Source: Isoetes taiwanensis (taxonomy: Eukaryota; Streptophyta; Lycopodiopsida; Isoetales; Isoetaceae). From it: a stretch of DNA of 64,000 bases. This document shows positions 35,201-46,703 of this stretch, piece by piece (the first letter of the stretch is position 1; each line of letters starts with the position of its first letter). Made by a program: the position numbers and the translations under genes. The notes under the pieces are model-generated. The model did not search any database. It was not told where the DNA came from and saw only the letters and a list, made by a program, of their open reading frames with translations. The stretch lies in assembly GCA_021234155.1 (NCBI GenBank), contig JAJEKV010000541.1, positions 1 to 64,000 of the forward strand, in the 5' to 3' direction.

Positions 35201-35466
35201 CATCAGGAGGTGCTGGCAGCTCTGCAATGGGTCAAAACAAAAACGATTATGATTCGAACCTTACAGCAGGTACTGAAGGATGAAGATATCTGGGTTTTCA
35301 AACAGGAAATCAAGCCTTATTTCGATGTATAGGGGCCCGGGAATCATGGATCCTCTACATTCTGGATTCCTCCCCATATGGAGCACTGGAGCTCGATGAC
35401 CTGCTGTTCAGATTTACCATACATGCCTCGGTAGTTATTTCCTTGGATGGAGTCACAGAAAACTGA
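32254..35466 (+). pseudogene. L1 ORF2 reverse transcriptase and C-terminal domain remnant
   Basis: Landmarks in order: HPTINAGLIALIPKVD and FLDWRPISLTNVTYKVLAKI (about 32,955-33,080) at the start of the reverse transcriptase; the FTRPWHALDSRIGLLGK-like segment (about 33,210-33,260); a post-RT block WKYLTLPRKKGGLGCKDLFL (about 33,908-33,967); a zinc-finger-like RVT tail with KKVVLFGWLFLNKSLKS (about 34,635-34,685); and LCLWVIWKHRNNVAIN (about 34,896-34,945). The last open stretch ends SLDGVTEN with a stop at 35,466. Frameshifts and stops are frequent, so only the endonuclease part is still open. Confidence 0.75.
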
Positions 35467-35483
35467 AGATTCAGTACACTAGC

Positions 35484-35529
35484 AGGAATGCCACGGTTCT
35501 ATTGCGACAGCAATAGAACCGACATTCCT
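35484..35529 (+). promoter_or_regulatory. Stem-loop just after the L1 ORF2 stop
   Basis: GGTTCTATTGC and GCAATAGAACC pair perfectly across the 4-base loop GACA. AGGAATG and CATTCCT extend the stem after a small internal bulge, giving about 18-20 base pairs. It begins 18 bp after the presumed ORF2 stop. Its role is unknown; a structured 3' element used in reverse transcriptase recognition is one possibility. Confidence 0.65.
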
Positions 35530-36600
35530 TGGATGGGGACGTCCCTTTGCCACTCCTCCTATTTATTCAACCTCTCTTCATTGTTCTATCATCGGCGTTC
35601 TCTTGAGCTAGATTTCTTCTTCTTCTCTATCCTATCAGTTTATTGAGCTGCTGGTGCTCTACTGCATCTCATCTTAGTTCTTCATCCCTGACTCTGAAGA
35701 GACTCACTCTGCATATTTTCGCAATCGTGGCCTTAGGCCTTTATACGAATTGATTCCATGGAAATCATTTATCCTGCCGTCGTGTTTTGAATCGAGGGAG
35801 AAAACTACGATGTCTTCTTGCTTGGGAAGGCCCTTTGGCCGGTGGTCATCAGAACCTCAGATGGAGATTATCATCTCCAAAGGCATGGGGCGATCTGTTG
35901 TGAGGTAGTATCGTCTACAGAGCCCACTCTATCCAGATAAGTTGCTATCATAGAACAATGTTTTTTCTTCTATTTTTTTCGGTGGCTCTGTTCTAGATTT
36001 GGAGCTTTATGTCTTCTGTTCTTTTGCTGGCTTTCCACGATTTGGTGGTTTTAGTATGATCATTTGGTAAAGGGGCTTTGGCACTTCTTTCTTGGTCGAT
36101 TTAGAGCTATGCTTGCATCGTTTGCTTCAAGCTTTGGTTCTTGATATTTTGGTGCGGGGTTTCTAATGCGGGCAATTTAATCGATTGAGATCTTGTGCTT
36201 TAGTAGAGGATGGCAAGGGGTTTGAGGTGTATATTCTTTACGTCGATTCATTTGTTTTCTTTACATTTGGTACCTAGATAAGTCTAGGATTGTTGCCCTT
36301 TGTAATAGAACTTCAATTGCTTACATTTTTTGTGATGCTTGATGTGATCCTCTTAGTCCAAGGGATCGATTCTGATTAGGGGCCATACACCACGCCTCTA
36401 TAATGGCCTCAATCCCTCCTTTTTGGCTTGAGGGGCTTCTCTGAGGCTCCATCTTCACGGCCTCTCCGGCTCGAATCTTGGATCGTTCGGGTTAAGCAAT
36501 TCCGGATAGTGTTCGTAGAAAAGCTTCGAATCTTGCCGGCCATGTTCTGTTTTAAATTGATTAAACCACAGATTGATGATCTATTAAACTCGGTGGGCAC
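35530..36600 (+). other. L1 3' region or adjoining element, partly coding-like
   Basis: Pyrimidine-rich sequence with one coding-like stretch at about 35,790-35,935 (ENYDVFLLGKALWPVVI) that I do not recognise. It may be L1 3' UTR or the leader of another element. No other feature is visible. Confidence 0.35.
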
Positions 36601-36614
36601 ATGTATAACAATTA

Positions 36615-36690
36615 CTTTGGTGGCGCATTGGTAACGTTGCTCCTTTGTTTGAATGGGGGCTTGGGTTCGAATCTTCATAAGCACACAATG
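36615..36690 (+). other. tRNA-like Pol III promoter (SINE head or tRNA relic)
   Basis: An A box-like TGGCGCATTGG lies at 36,621-36,631 and a near-perfect B box GGTTCGAATCT at 36,664-36,674, with 32 bp between them, the spacing of a tRNA gene or SINE. No acceptor stem can be closed, so it is not a functional tRNA gene. The sequence differs from the SINE at 13.7 kb. Confidence 0.5.
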
Positions 36691-36719
36691 TAATGTGGTT
36701 ATTTTTCGTTATATTTTTC

Positions 36720-36965
36720 TCTTCATGATGTTAAAAGTAATGGGGTTATTTTTTCGCTATATCTTTTGTTATACATGAACGATACATTTTCCTAGCATTG
36801 TTTTGCAGAAATCTCTCAGAGGGTCCCTTATCCCTTCATGATGTTAAAGGGGTCGATGGGGTTATTCTTTGCTATATTTTTTGTTATATATGAACGATAT
36901 ACATTTTCTTAGCATTGTTTTGAAGAAATCTTTCACAGGATCCCTTATCCCTTTGTGATGCTAAA
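36720..36965 (+). repeat. Tandem duplication of about 115 bp
   Basis: Two degenerate copies share CATGATGTTAAA, TGGGGTTATT, TTTTGTTATA, TGAACGATA, AGCATTGTTTTG and CCCTTATCCCTT. They mark the start of the repeat-built T-rich region. Confidence 0.7.
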
Positions 36966-37099
36966 CAAGTCGTTAGTACAAATCGAGTCGGCCAGTTTGG
37001 GCCTTTCTTGCTGGCAATCAACGCGCCCTTCAATCTTGTGTCTTATTTTCTGCTGGACCCTCTGAAGCGCATCAAGAAGGTCTCATTTCATCATTTGGT

Positions 37100-40000
37100 G
37101 GATCTGCCTCCCATTAGAAACATATAAATGGAGGTATGTCTCGATTTTGGCTATTTGGTTATTGTTTTGGATATTTACAAGTACGTTGCGGTCGATTAGT
37201 ATTCTTTGCATGTTTGCAACCTTTTTGCTCCTCAATATCCTTTGGCATTTTCACATGATTGTATAATTTGATGCGTACATCTTTTTGGCCCATGTGGGTT
37301 TCTTTAGGTCATTTAAACTATACTGTTTTTTCACTTAATGTATACTTTTGTCATGTAGATTAATTCCTGGTTGATGATTCTTTTTGCAAGTTGTATCTTT
37401 GGTGGGTGGCTTTCGACGGATGTTTGGTTTGGTCTAGTGATATGATGGTCTTGTTCCTTTTTGTTGCTTTCGTGATATATTAATAGTATGTCTTATTAGG
37501 TTGCCTCTTTCTACTCTATTCCATTCGATGATCTTTTTTTTTGCTCTAGTTCATTTTTTTTCCAATTGCAATCTATTATGTTTAGCACCTCCGGATAGTC
37601 AGTTTGTCCTTTCATTGGTTTCGTTTCTCTCGTTCATATCGCCTTGTTGGCTATAATATTGTTGTTCCTTTACATGTGGCTAGCTTGGTGGAGGTTCTTC
37701 TTCTTATTATTGTTATTATTATTATTTTGTTGTTATTCTACCCTTTTTTTTTTTTTTTTTTTCTTTGCATTGTCCAATTATTTCCTATAATATTGGCTCC
37801 TTAGTAACTTATCTGGTCTTATTTGGCCCATTTGTTCGGTTAATTTTTTTGTGTTCTCTTTTCTTTTATATGATCCATCTGCTTTATCTAACCTTTGCCT
37901 TCTCTTTATTTTTATTTAATGCATTAGATCCATTGGCTTCCTTTTGACTTTTAAGTGATATGCTCCTTCTATTCGATTTCTCTGTCACTTTGTTCGTTTT
38001 TCTTACGGCTTCCTTTTTCTCTATCTCTCTGTCATATGTGTCTCATCCGTCCAATCTTGTTTGTGTCAATTATTTCATTTGCGTTGTTGGTTCCTTTTCA
38101 CCTCATCCATTCCATTATATCCTTTTTGTTGGCGTTAACTCTAATATTTCTTCCATTTGTACTATGTTCCTCTTATTCTGATCCCATTTTTCTGTCGGTT
38201 TCACTTTGTTTTCTTGTTCGATGGGTCCCTTTGGTTTTATATTAACACATTCGCTATTGACATTGACACCACTGTTGACCCTTGCAGATTCATTGTTCCA
38301 TTTTGCTTCCATATTTCGTGTTCATTTGGTTTTGCATGTCGGTTATTCGCCATGTTAAACTCATCCTTTGATTCTTCCCACTCTTTCTACCATTGACTCG
38401 TAATCCTCTTGAGATTCATTATACTCTTTTTTCCATTGTTGGGTGAAATCTATTTACATACTATGTTGTCATTTAGATGATGGCGGGGATAGCTATCTTG
38501 ACTTGAGGAAGGGGTGTAAGGATTCTTGATTGTATATTTGGTGAGTAAGGTTCACATTAAATATTTTCACTTCATCGATTCTTATATAGTTTTATTCATA
38601 TAGTTTCCTTTCACCTTGATTCTCTTATGCGGTTTGTTTAATCACGAGGGAATTTGGTTATATGCATCTAGTAGATAATGTGTGTAGTGCATGGTTTTGG
38701 TTGTGCCGTAGGATTTGTACATGTGCCTATCTGGTTTCATCTGGCACATTAAGTATTCTTCTCCATAGATCCATTCTTAGCATTGATTTCTTTTATAACT
38801 CATTTGTTTTATTTGACCACTTGATCCCCGTTAGGGATGTCTTGTATATTGTTTCCAGTGGATTTTTGTTGTTTCCAATCTTCGTTCCTCTTTATGGTCA
38901 TCTGGGTTACCTCCATCATTGCTCAAGCAAGGTTTGGATATTGATGGACCATATTCCATTTTTCTTCTCTGTTTACGATACTCTCTTATAGTTGTTCCAT
39001 ACTTAGGTTTCTCATCTCAGTGCCAACAATGCAGTTAGTCTAGTAGGCCATATATGTTCCATTTTTTCCAATTGCTTGGTTAGTTCCATTGTTTACCCCA
39101 CTGACTTCGTTAAACCATTGGCCCTTTGGCTTTTTGCTCTGTATTTTCTCCATGGGTTTCATGAGTTCCTTTGACCCCTTTATATGTATTGGCTCCAATG
39201 ATACATTTAGTCCTTTGATTCAGTTGGGCTTTTGCTTCGAATAGATGTTACCCCTTCGTGCCATTTTCCCGTTTTGGTCCCTCTATCTTCTTTTTGTGCC
39301 TTTGTCCCGATTGGTTTCACTCATTATCTTTTGCATCCCTTGATATGCTTAGTTCATTTATCACATTTGTCGTTTTATGCTAGGTTATTTCAGGTTTGTT
39401 GCTTGATGTCATTATTCCAGTTACTTGTTTTCCTGTGGACTTGTTTGGCTAGGTGATCCATCCACTCGCCATTGCTTCATTATCTCAATTTATTTTTTAG
39501 CATCATTTGCTCATTTATTTCCATTTAATCAGTTTTTAAGTACTTTATGCCTTTAAGTTTTGTAATACTTTATGCCTTTATTCTTTCTAGGAGTGTTACA
39601 TTTGTCACTTGGGTATTCGTTGCTCCCTTTAACTGTTTCTCTGGTTTTTGCTTTGTTTTTGTGTTATCTTCGTTTTTAGATTCGTTGTGCTTTTTCCATC
39701 AGCCTCATCTGTGCATTCTCTTTCATTTTAGTCCAGTAACCCTTGTAGATTCGTTTCTTATTTTCTTTGAAGCATATTTTCAATTGTTTTCTTAACTCTG
39801 CGGTACACATGACATTCTTATTTAAACTTATGGTAGCTTTTAGGGGCTAATCCATCCATTTGCCATTGCTTCATTATCTAAATGTGCTTTTTTCCTTCCT
39901 TTGCTCATCTTTGTTCCATATTTTCCCTTTTTCCCAAGTACTTGGTGCCTTTATCTCCATTTGTTCCAGTCTATCAGTCGATTTGTTTGTTTCTAGGTGT

Positions 40001-40950
40001 TTTATATTGGGTCACTTGGGTTTTTTGTTTCTATGTCTTTCGCATTGATCCTTTGTTGTCTCTGTTTGTGAATTCACTCCACTTGTTCCATGTGTCCCAT
40101 CAGCTTCATTTTGTGCATTCTATTTTGTTGCAGTGACCTTTGTAGACTCGTTCCTCCCTTTCTTTATTCCATTTTTCAATCGTTGTATTAAGATTCTACA
40201 TGCTTCATTATGGGTTTGGTGCGCTCCATTTGCTATACATTCCTCATTATCTCGGTAGCTCCATTTGATATCATTTCTCTATTTTGGTTGTGTTTGCATT
40301 GTTTCCTTAATTTATTTTCTTGAGCTTATTGTTTCATTTAGCTCTAGTAATATTATTACTATAGTAGTCACATTGGTTCCTTCTTTGGTTTCTTTGTCTT
40401 CTTGCTCCTTTTTTCTATTGCTAGTTAGGATCGTTTGCTTTTATGGTATCTTTGTTAGTGTAGTATTCATTGGACATTAGTCATTTGAGATTGTTACTCT
40501 GATGATGACATCATGTTCATGGCTCTGTCTGCTGTCGTCCCATAAGTTCCTTCCCTCATCTCTTACTGCACTATTCCATTGTCTTCTTCATTCTTATGTT
40601 CTCGTTTCCATCTCTCATAACATTCCTCCATCGTGTTCTCCTTCATTTTTATTCATTCCATTGTTTGCATTCCAGCATTACTTGCTCTTTCTGCTTCTTC
40701 ATTGTTCCTTTGTCTCTTTCTTCTTCTTATCCCCTTTTTCCTCCATTTTTTCTTGGTTTCCTCTTCCTTCGTTACTCTGATTGCCATCAGCCTTATCTAT
40801 GCATTCTTTTCCAGTGACCTTGTAGACTCGTTTCTCCCTTTCTTTATACTATATTTCTCGCTAGCTTCCCTTTCTTTCAGTTTCCATGCTGAGTAGTTTT
40901 TTAGTTTGTTCCTCTTCTATCGGCCAGTATATGCCTATCATAGGACCCAT
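37100..40950 (+). repeat. T-rich region built from degenerate tandem repeats
   Basis: The plus strand is strikingly T-rich over about 3.8 kb. At least the right half consists of imperfect direct repeats. CATTGCTTCATTATCT-like segments occur at about 39,466 and 39,866, with a weaker form near 40,240. A segment containing GTAGACTCGTTTCT or a close variant occurs at about 39,747, 40,140 and 40,820. The many hydrophobic frames on plus follow from this composition and are not proposed as genes. It lies between the L1 ORF2 and a poly(A) run at 41,164, so it may be an expanded L1 3' UTR. Confidence 0.6.
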
Positions 40951-41039
40951 CCTAGGAATTACCAGAACAAGAGAAACTTAATGCTTTTATAAATTTTTAT
41001 TCTGATATTCCTTAAAAACTTTAATCAGTGTTTTAATCT

Positions 41040-41179
41040 AGGTAATTATCCTCCTTGGGAGTGTCAAGGCCATTTTTCAATTTGGCCTTTATAACAGGGT
41101 TTCCCCCTGTCTTTTTGTATTACTATGTATCTACATGTAATATAATACTACTGTCGTTTCCACAAAAAAAAAAAAAAAA
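41040..41179 (+). mobile_element. 3' terminus of an L1-type element with poly(A)
   Basis: The sequence ends GTCGTTTCCAC followed by 16 A residues (41,164-41,179), abutting the interior of a fold-back copy. This looks like the tail of the L1 that starts near 30.5 kb. No target duplication could be matched on the left side, so the link with that L1 is an inference. Confidence 0.5.
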
Positions 41180-41720
41180 TATGATACTTATTAAAATTTA
41201 AAGTTGCTTTCTAAACTAATTCTCAGTTTCATCTATTTAGAATTAAATTTTCATCTAAGATAACTCAGTATAATTAAAATGCTATTCTTTTTAAAATATT
41301 TAAAGAAAGTTTTAGATTGAAATTAATTAAATGATTACGTTTATGTTTAATAAAAATTGAATAGTTTATTTGATTAAATGTCAATATATTTTATTTCATC
41401 AATAATAAATTATTCAATAGTTATTATTAAAACAATAAATTTATATCATTCAATTAATTTCAACTTAAAACTTTTCTTAAAGTTTTTAAAAGTGTAAAAG
41501 TTTGTAAATTGTTAAAATCTAATAATAGTTTTATGTCAATCACTTATGAAACCATCAGATTTACATTTAATTATCATGATTGTTAAATTTGAATCTGTTA
41601 AATCACTACAAATTGAAATTGTTATATTCTTGAAATGTCCAATTCTAAATAGATTCAAATAAGTTTGGAAATCAAGTTTATTCTTTGATAACCATTATAA
41701 TTTTAATTGAAAGATAAACT
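41180..41720. mobile_element. Fold-back element copy 4, internal fragment
   Basis: Near-identical to 6,660-7,200 of copy 1 over 541 bp with no net length change. It starts at the poly(A) run and stops at GATAAACT, where LTR sequence begins. Both ends of the fold-back are missing. Confidence 0.85.
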
Positions 41721-43519
41721 TAGCTTAGCTTATTGTAAGAACTAAGCTAAGCTTATTGTAAGAAGTCTGGGAATAGTCCTTCGTATTGTAGATAGTAGGG
41801 CAGACCTTGTATATAGTAAACGGGATCCTGGCAACAACAATATAGAGATTGTTATGCTTGGAGAAGCTAGAACTCAATTGGAACCTTGAGACCATGTAGC
41901 CTCATGGGGGCTGAATGGAGGTTCTAACAAAGGCACGAAAGACGCCATCAGCTCCATGAGACAAGAAGCTAATTTAGAAGATAGACAAAGATGTATATAT
42001 ACTTTTGGTGATTAGATTGAAGTTAAGATGCTCCTTCCAAAATGGGCAGGTGGTCTGGATATGATGGACTTCTTACTGCAGATCAAAGTGCTTATTTCAA
42101 AGTTCATTTGGAGACTCCTGAATAGTGAGGACGACTCTCCTGGTTCATGCCTTCTTAGACAAGCTCTTGGTCCTTTGTATCTCTCTAGGCAAGAAGAATT
42201 TGTCAAACCCAGTCCTACCTTAGGATTTATTTGAGTGCTGACCTTTTTCAAGTGCTTCTCCATTTTTGCGTGGCTTGTTGGCGGCATGGGAGGCGGTCGA
42301 GACATCTTTTACGGCCATGCCTCTCTATCCCACATCCTATTGGAGACTCCATGGTGGTGGGCACCCTTTGCCTCCGGATCCCTCGGCACCTCCATTGGCG
42401 ACCTCACTTCATCCCCTTACACATAGGCGATGGGTTCTTGCGGTGTTGTCTCTATTCAAGCATGGTATGGGCGGGTAAGCCCTCTTGTCTTGGTCTGAAT
42501 TTCGGGCAAAGTTCTGCTCTCTCATTGGGGCGTATCTCTATGGGAGAAGGTCATGAGAAAACTTGCCTCTTATAGTCAAGTTGATGTTCTTTGAAAAGGG
42601 TGCCATGGGGCTGTCATGAAAATCTTCACAAAAGGCAAGCAATTTGTCGGATCGGTATATATCGCCTTCTTTTAGCACCACAACCCCTCCGGTTGCGGAT
42701 GGGTGGCACCTACATGTTCCCTGACCCACTTTGTGTCATTACATGGCGATGGCTTTGGGATAAGTTGCTCCACCCTAAAGTCTACATCTTGTGGTGGCGG
42801 GTTATCCACGAGGTGCACTGCGGGTTAATGCCTTTCGACGACGCTAGCTATGATCCTCGCATATCTGCGGTATGCCGCTATGTCTTCCGGACGTTGAGAC
42901 TCTTGAGCATTGTCTCTTTGATTGTCTGAGGTTCAACCCGCGTGGTCACGGCTACAAGGTTTGTTTAACAATACATTGTTTGCCGATGCATCCTTTTTGG
43001 CGTCCTATCCCCAGCGCATGGCCTCGGCTAAGCGAAGGGCATTTCATCTTGGTTGGGTTGGCTCCTATGGTGCGATATGGGGCGTCGCGGAACAAACATC
43101 TTCGGGGCATTTATTCATGCGTATCACGGTGTTATTACGGTGGCCGAGAAAAAGATATTGACGACCCTCGAGTGTTCCTCCCTTATTTCGAGGCTGGTGG
43201 AGGCATGCGGATTGATATCTTGAATTGATTCTTATCATTAGTCTCCTAAATTGATTCTTATCATTAGTCTCCTATTCGGGTAAGTACATTTGTGCTCCAG
43301 GGCTCGTGCTCTGTGGCATCTTTGTGTGCTTACGGTTAGATGAGACATATAAATTTTGTACTTTTTCTCGATTAATAAACTTTTTGGGTTTAGTCCTTCA
43401 AAAAAAAAAAAAAAAAAGATGCTAAAATAAACTATGATAGAAATGCACTCCTAAGAAACAACAGAGTGGAGGTTATGTGAGATCGTTAATCTTTCCTTAG
43501 ATAGTAAGAGAATGTATGC
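41721..43519 (+). mobile_element. Third LTR copy of the LARD family, interrupted by L1
   Basis: 41,721-42,032 matches the 5' LTR from about 16,675 to 16,975, and 43,416-43,519 continues it to about 17,060. The L1 at 42,033-43,415 lies between. At its left end AAGCTAAGCTTATTGTAAGA is locally duplicated. The junction with fold-back sequence is abrupt and has no recognisable element end, so it arose by recombination or deletion. Confidence 0.8.
42033..43415 (+). mobile_element. 5'-truncated L1 insertion with poly(A) and 8-bp target duplication
   Basis: The insertion is flanked by AAGATGCT at 42,025-42,032 and 43,416-43,423 and ends in a poly(A) run from 43,400. It holds the C-terminal part of L1 ORF2: PKWAGGLDMMDFLLQIKVLI, the zinc-finger RVT region with LHPKVYILWWRVIHEV (about 42,770-42,815), and VETLEHCLFDC (about 42,886-42,920). 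Stops and shifts are present. The 3' UTR contains a 26-bp direct duplication (TTGATTCTTATCATTAGTCT) at about 43,222 and 43,248. Coordinates are certain to within the A run. Confidence 0.85.
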
Positions 43520-45104
43520 AATGCAAGCTACTTGTAGATGAATCACGATGCCAAAATGCAAGCTTGGTTGCGGTGATTCCCAGTCTACTTTTTTGGGCGG
43601 GGAGCATTATCGAACACAAGCTACCTGACAAAAGGCATTCAAAGTAGGCGGCACCATCTGCTCCAACCATGGCGAAGATGATTGCCCTAGTCTAATCTAC
43701 ATCCATTGACCCATTCTCTTAGCCGATGGGTGGCAAAATCTTAAGCGAAGAAAGATACTTGAAATTAAAACCCTAAACTCCACACTTGGTAGAAGAAGGA
43801 AGCGCCTGTTTCTTTTTAACACGGCCAGTCGGATCTGCGGCTCTAGATGAGCCGTTGGATCTAGGGCTGGGTCAACACCTACTCTTATGTTCTCACTTTC
43901 GATTGGCGAGGGCTTACAAGGGCAACTAGATGTGTTGTATGAATTTTGCTCACAATTTGAGCTTTTAGTTATCTGGGAAAGACTAAGGTTGGGCTTTGGG
44001 GCCTTGAGACAAATGCTTTGAATTACCATGGGCATGTGGTAGAACAAGCCCAATCCTACAAATATCTGGGTCATGAAGTGTTTCACGGGCGTGCCATGGA
44101 CAAAAGGAGTAGATATCAGAATTGCAGCGGCCTTGAAAGCGTTTTTCGCAATGGCAAATATGTGTCGTCGGGCTCACATCACTTATTGGCCGCTGCGGAA
44201 GAAACTCTTTGAGGCACTGGTCATGCCAGTTATTCTATATGCTAGTGAAATCTGGGGTCCATCTCTATGTTGTTCTAAATGGCAAGAAATTGAAGCAATT
44301 CAAAAACATGGCTGCACATGACTCACGAAGGTGAAAAGAGGGTTCCATGAGAGATAATGTTATAGAATTGTGGTTCTTATCCATTGGAAATACAATCCAT
44401 GTGTAACACTCTCGGATATCTTGATCGGAAGCGGCAAGCAAAGGATGGCTCTCTTGTAAGGCTAGCACTTAACGCTGCTGCGAAGCTTGAAACAGATGGC
44501 AAAAATTCTTTGGTATAAGGATTTACAAAAGGCTGGTTTACTCGATGGGGGCTCACTATTTGTTCTTATACAAAAGAGTTCAAGGCTGCGCCTTCTTGGC
44601 ATCTTGTGAGGTGTCTTCAAAAAAAAACTCAATATTACATCAGGGATTTCAATCCGGACGTGCCATAACATACAACCATATTTGTCCCTTCATAGCATGT
44701 TTAGGAACAAATCGGATCGATTCTTGGCGCATGCGCATGAGCTCTTGTTTAATGATTGAAAAGGGAAGGTGGTTGAAAATTGCGGAAAAACGGAGAGGAT
44801 ATAATGCGTAAGGAGGATGTGGAGACTAAGAAGCATGCTATATATTTTTGCGCAGCCATGACACTCTTCGTGCCAAGTATCACATGATTGATTGGAGCAT
44901 GCCTTTGGATGAATTATTTCAACATATTCCTTAGCTTCCACAATTAGGAAATTTCCTCAGGAAGCTTACGGTTTACATTGAGCATCGTTGAGAGGCTTGA
45001 TTCTCTCATTTTATGATGATTGTACTAGATCTTGATTTCTTTGTCCCATAGCCTACGGGCTCCCGTGGACGTTAATAAAATTTATTATTATTATTATTAA
45101 TATA
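43520..45104 (+). mobile_element. Non-L1 LINE, 5'-truncated (LINE B)
   Basis: Plus-strand LINE fragment ending CCGTGGACGTTAATAAAA followed by TTA repeats (about 45,067-45,100), the family's 3' signature. Coding remnants are the reverse transcriptase thumb with QAQSYKYLGHEVFHG (about 44,048-44,092), LRKKLFEALVMPVILYASEI (about 44,191-44,250), then EKGRWLKIAEKRR (about 44,757-44,800) and KYHMIDWSMPLDELFQHIP (about 44,875-44,930). Stops and shifts throughout. It interrupts the third LTR copy, which appears to resume after it. Confidence 0.75.
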
Positions 45105-45260
45105 AGATGTTATATGCTAGATTGCTTTGTGGTTGATGTTGTGAATGCTTCCGAAATGTTTCCTCCCCACTTAGTCCTTTTGGACTAACACCCTTGCATT
45201 GTTTGTCTATGTTTAAGAGGGTACGTCCTGGGCTGGGAATGCGGTATTGATCAGATGGAT
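45105..45260 (+). mobile_element. Right part of the third LTR copy (diverged)
   Basis: ATGTTATATGCTA and CCCCACTTAGTCCTTTTGGAC correspond to ATGTTATATGCTA (about 18,111) and CCCCACTTAGTCTTTAAGAC (about 18,254) of the 5' LTR. Similarity elsewhere is loose. From 45,260 to 45,698 I see only AT-rich sequence and a short hairpin (CCCCTTTTTTACAGAAAAGG at about 45,450). Confidence 0.45.
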
Positions 45261-45698
45261 AGTCCATGGATGAGGTTGCTATGGAGGGACGTTTTCTGAG
45301 GCCCTGATGAAGTTGGAGTAGAAGACATAGGAGCGGCCTATGGGGCTAGTGGAAGTTATTGGAGTACCAAGAATTTGACGAGCAACAAGATTGCGTATTA
45401 AACGGGAGCAAATCATCGAAACGAGAGCAAAAGGAATATTCCTTAAACATTCCCCTTTTTTACAGAAAAGGGGGTAAAACGAGGTAAAAAAAAGAAAAAG
45501 ATGCATGAAATTCTATTTTGACTCCTCCCAAACGACTAGTTTTTTGGTGCAACGAAAGAATTGACTTTTTTAAAGTGACACTTTTCTTAGCAAATGCAAT
45601 GTTCTTGAAGTATGTTTTAAGAGAGAAACTCTAATTTCAGAGGATAAAATATTTAACAAAAAATTGAAGTAAAGTCTGTAACTGAAACTGTAGTATTC

Positions 45699-46403
45699 TC
45701 AAAATTTGAAGATAAAATCTTCATATTCACATGCAAAATTTACAGTTTTTTTTCTAAGACTCAGTGATGTACAAAAGTGTGAGGAGTGATGGAGGAAGAC
45801 ATCATCATATTCATTTATGCCTTCCTCATCACCTTCACTTTTTTCAGTGTCACTCGAGGAAGTGCTTGAGTTGTCTTCCTCATCACTATCAACAGATGAT
45901 GAAGCATTGCCACCACCACTCCCTTCTTCATCCTCTTCCTCGTAATTACAAGCCTTTTTAAGTAAATTGATAGTCCTCTGGCGTAGACGATTGTTAGATT
46001 TCAATTTAAAATCATAGCACAATATAGTCACGTCATTAAAGTTCAACTCATCCCTACAATCCACTTTCTTGAACTTTCTTCCTTTTCCTTGGCTTCTCAT
46101 TTCTAACTCATATCTACCTTCTGAGCGTGTTGCAAGCCGATGAATCTTGAGTTTAGTGACTAAGCCTTCCTCCTTGACTGTATCAAGTACTTTTGCTATC
46201 CAGAAAGGTCGACCTTTGTCATCCTCCTCAGTTGGAAGAGCAATCAGCATACCTTTAACAATTTCTGTGATATTACCTTGAGGCTCATTCCTGCGTCTTG
46301 GTCCGAGGTACATGACTCGATCCTCGTCTTCTTCTACTGCAGGTGCTAATGTAGCATTGCTTGGACCTGCTTGGTGCTGGGGTTGATGGAAGGTGTTAGG
46401 TCA
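45699..46403 (-). pseudogene. C-terminal part of a DUF7869-type transposase-like protein
   Basis: The open frame runs from about 46,403 to 45,699; its first ATG is at 46,313 (204 codons), but in-frame sequence continues upstream (AVEEDEDRV before the Met), so the ATG is internal. Residues about 20-50 after that Met (KGMLIALPTEEDDKGRPFWI, then AKVL) resemble the small beta-barrel tail found in large DUF7869 proteins of transposon origin. An acidic, serine-rich stretch (EEEDEEGSGGGNASSSVDSD) follows. I infer that this is the end of the gene whose core lies at 61.1-61.9 kb on the same strand. The tail itself is intact; the gene as a whole is split. Confidence 0.55.
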
Positions 46404-46660
46404 TTGAAATGGTTCTTGCAACTATCTTAGAGCTATATTTTGTACAACAATTTTCTGTTCGAGAAAGAAATTACTCTACCACATCCGATCTTCTTCTAAG
46501 AAGTACTTAAAACCCGAGGAAATTCTATTTTCAATGGCTTTTAAGGATGACACTGGGGTACTTTTCTTCTGCTTCGACTCCTTAGGATTTTTGAGAGGAA
46601 GTTGCTTTCGTACGTTCTATGAAGCAAGTGTCGGAATATATTTAAGAAAGCGTAATCCTG
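46404..46660 (-). pseudogene. Upstream continuation of the DUF7869-type gene, broken
   Basis: Minus-strand frames here include AIENRISSGFKYFLEEDRMW (about 46,545-46,485) and SNFFLEQKIVVQN, with two or more stops and shifts before the open C-terminal frame. They bridge the C-terminal part and the insertion boundary near 46,665. Confidence 0.4.
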
Positions 46661-46703
46661 CACAGTGCGGGGATAGGTTCTATCACGTACAAAATTAAAA
46701 TTC

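Noticed and set aside
37604-40896. Many hydrophobic plus-strand frames of 60-109 codons that look like membrane proteins
   Set aside because: They follow from the T-rich composition (phenylalanine, leucine, serine), occur in overlapping frames and lack conserved residues.
45279-45506. 75-codon minus frame left of the DUF7869 tail
   Set aside because: No conserved residues and partly over a hairpin; not supported as a gene.
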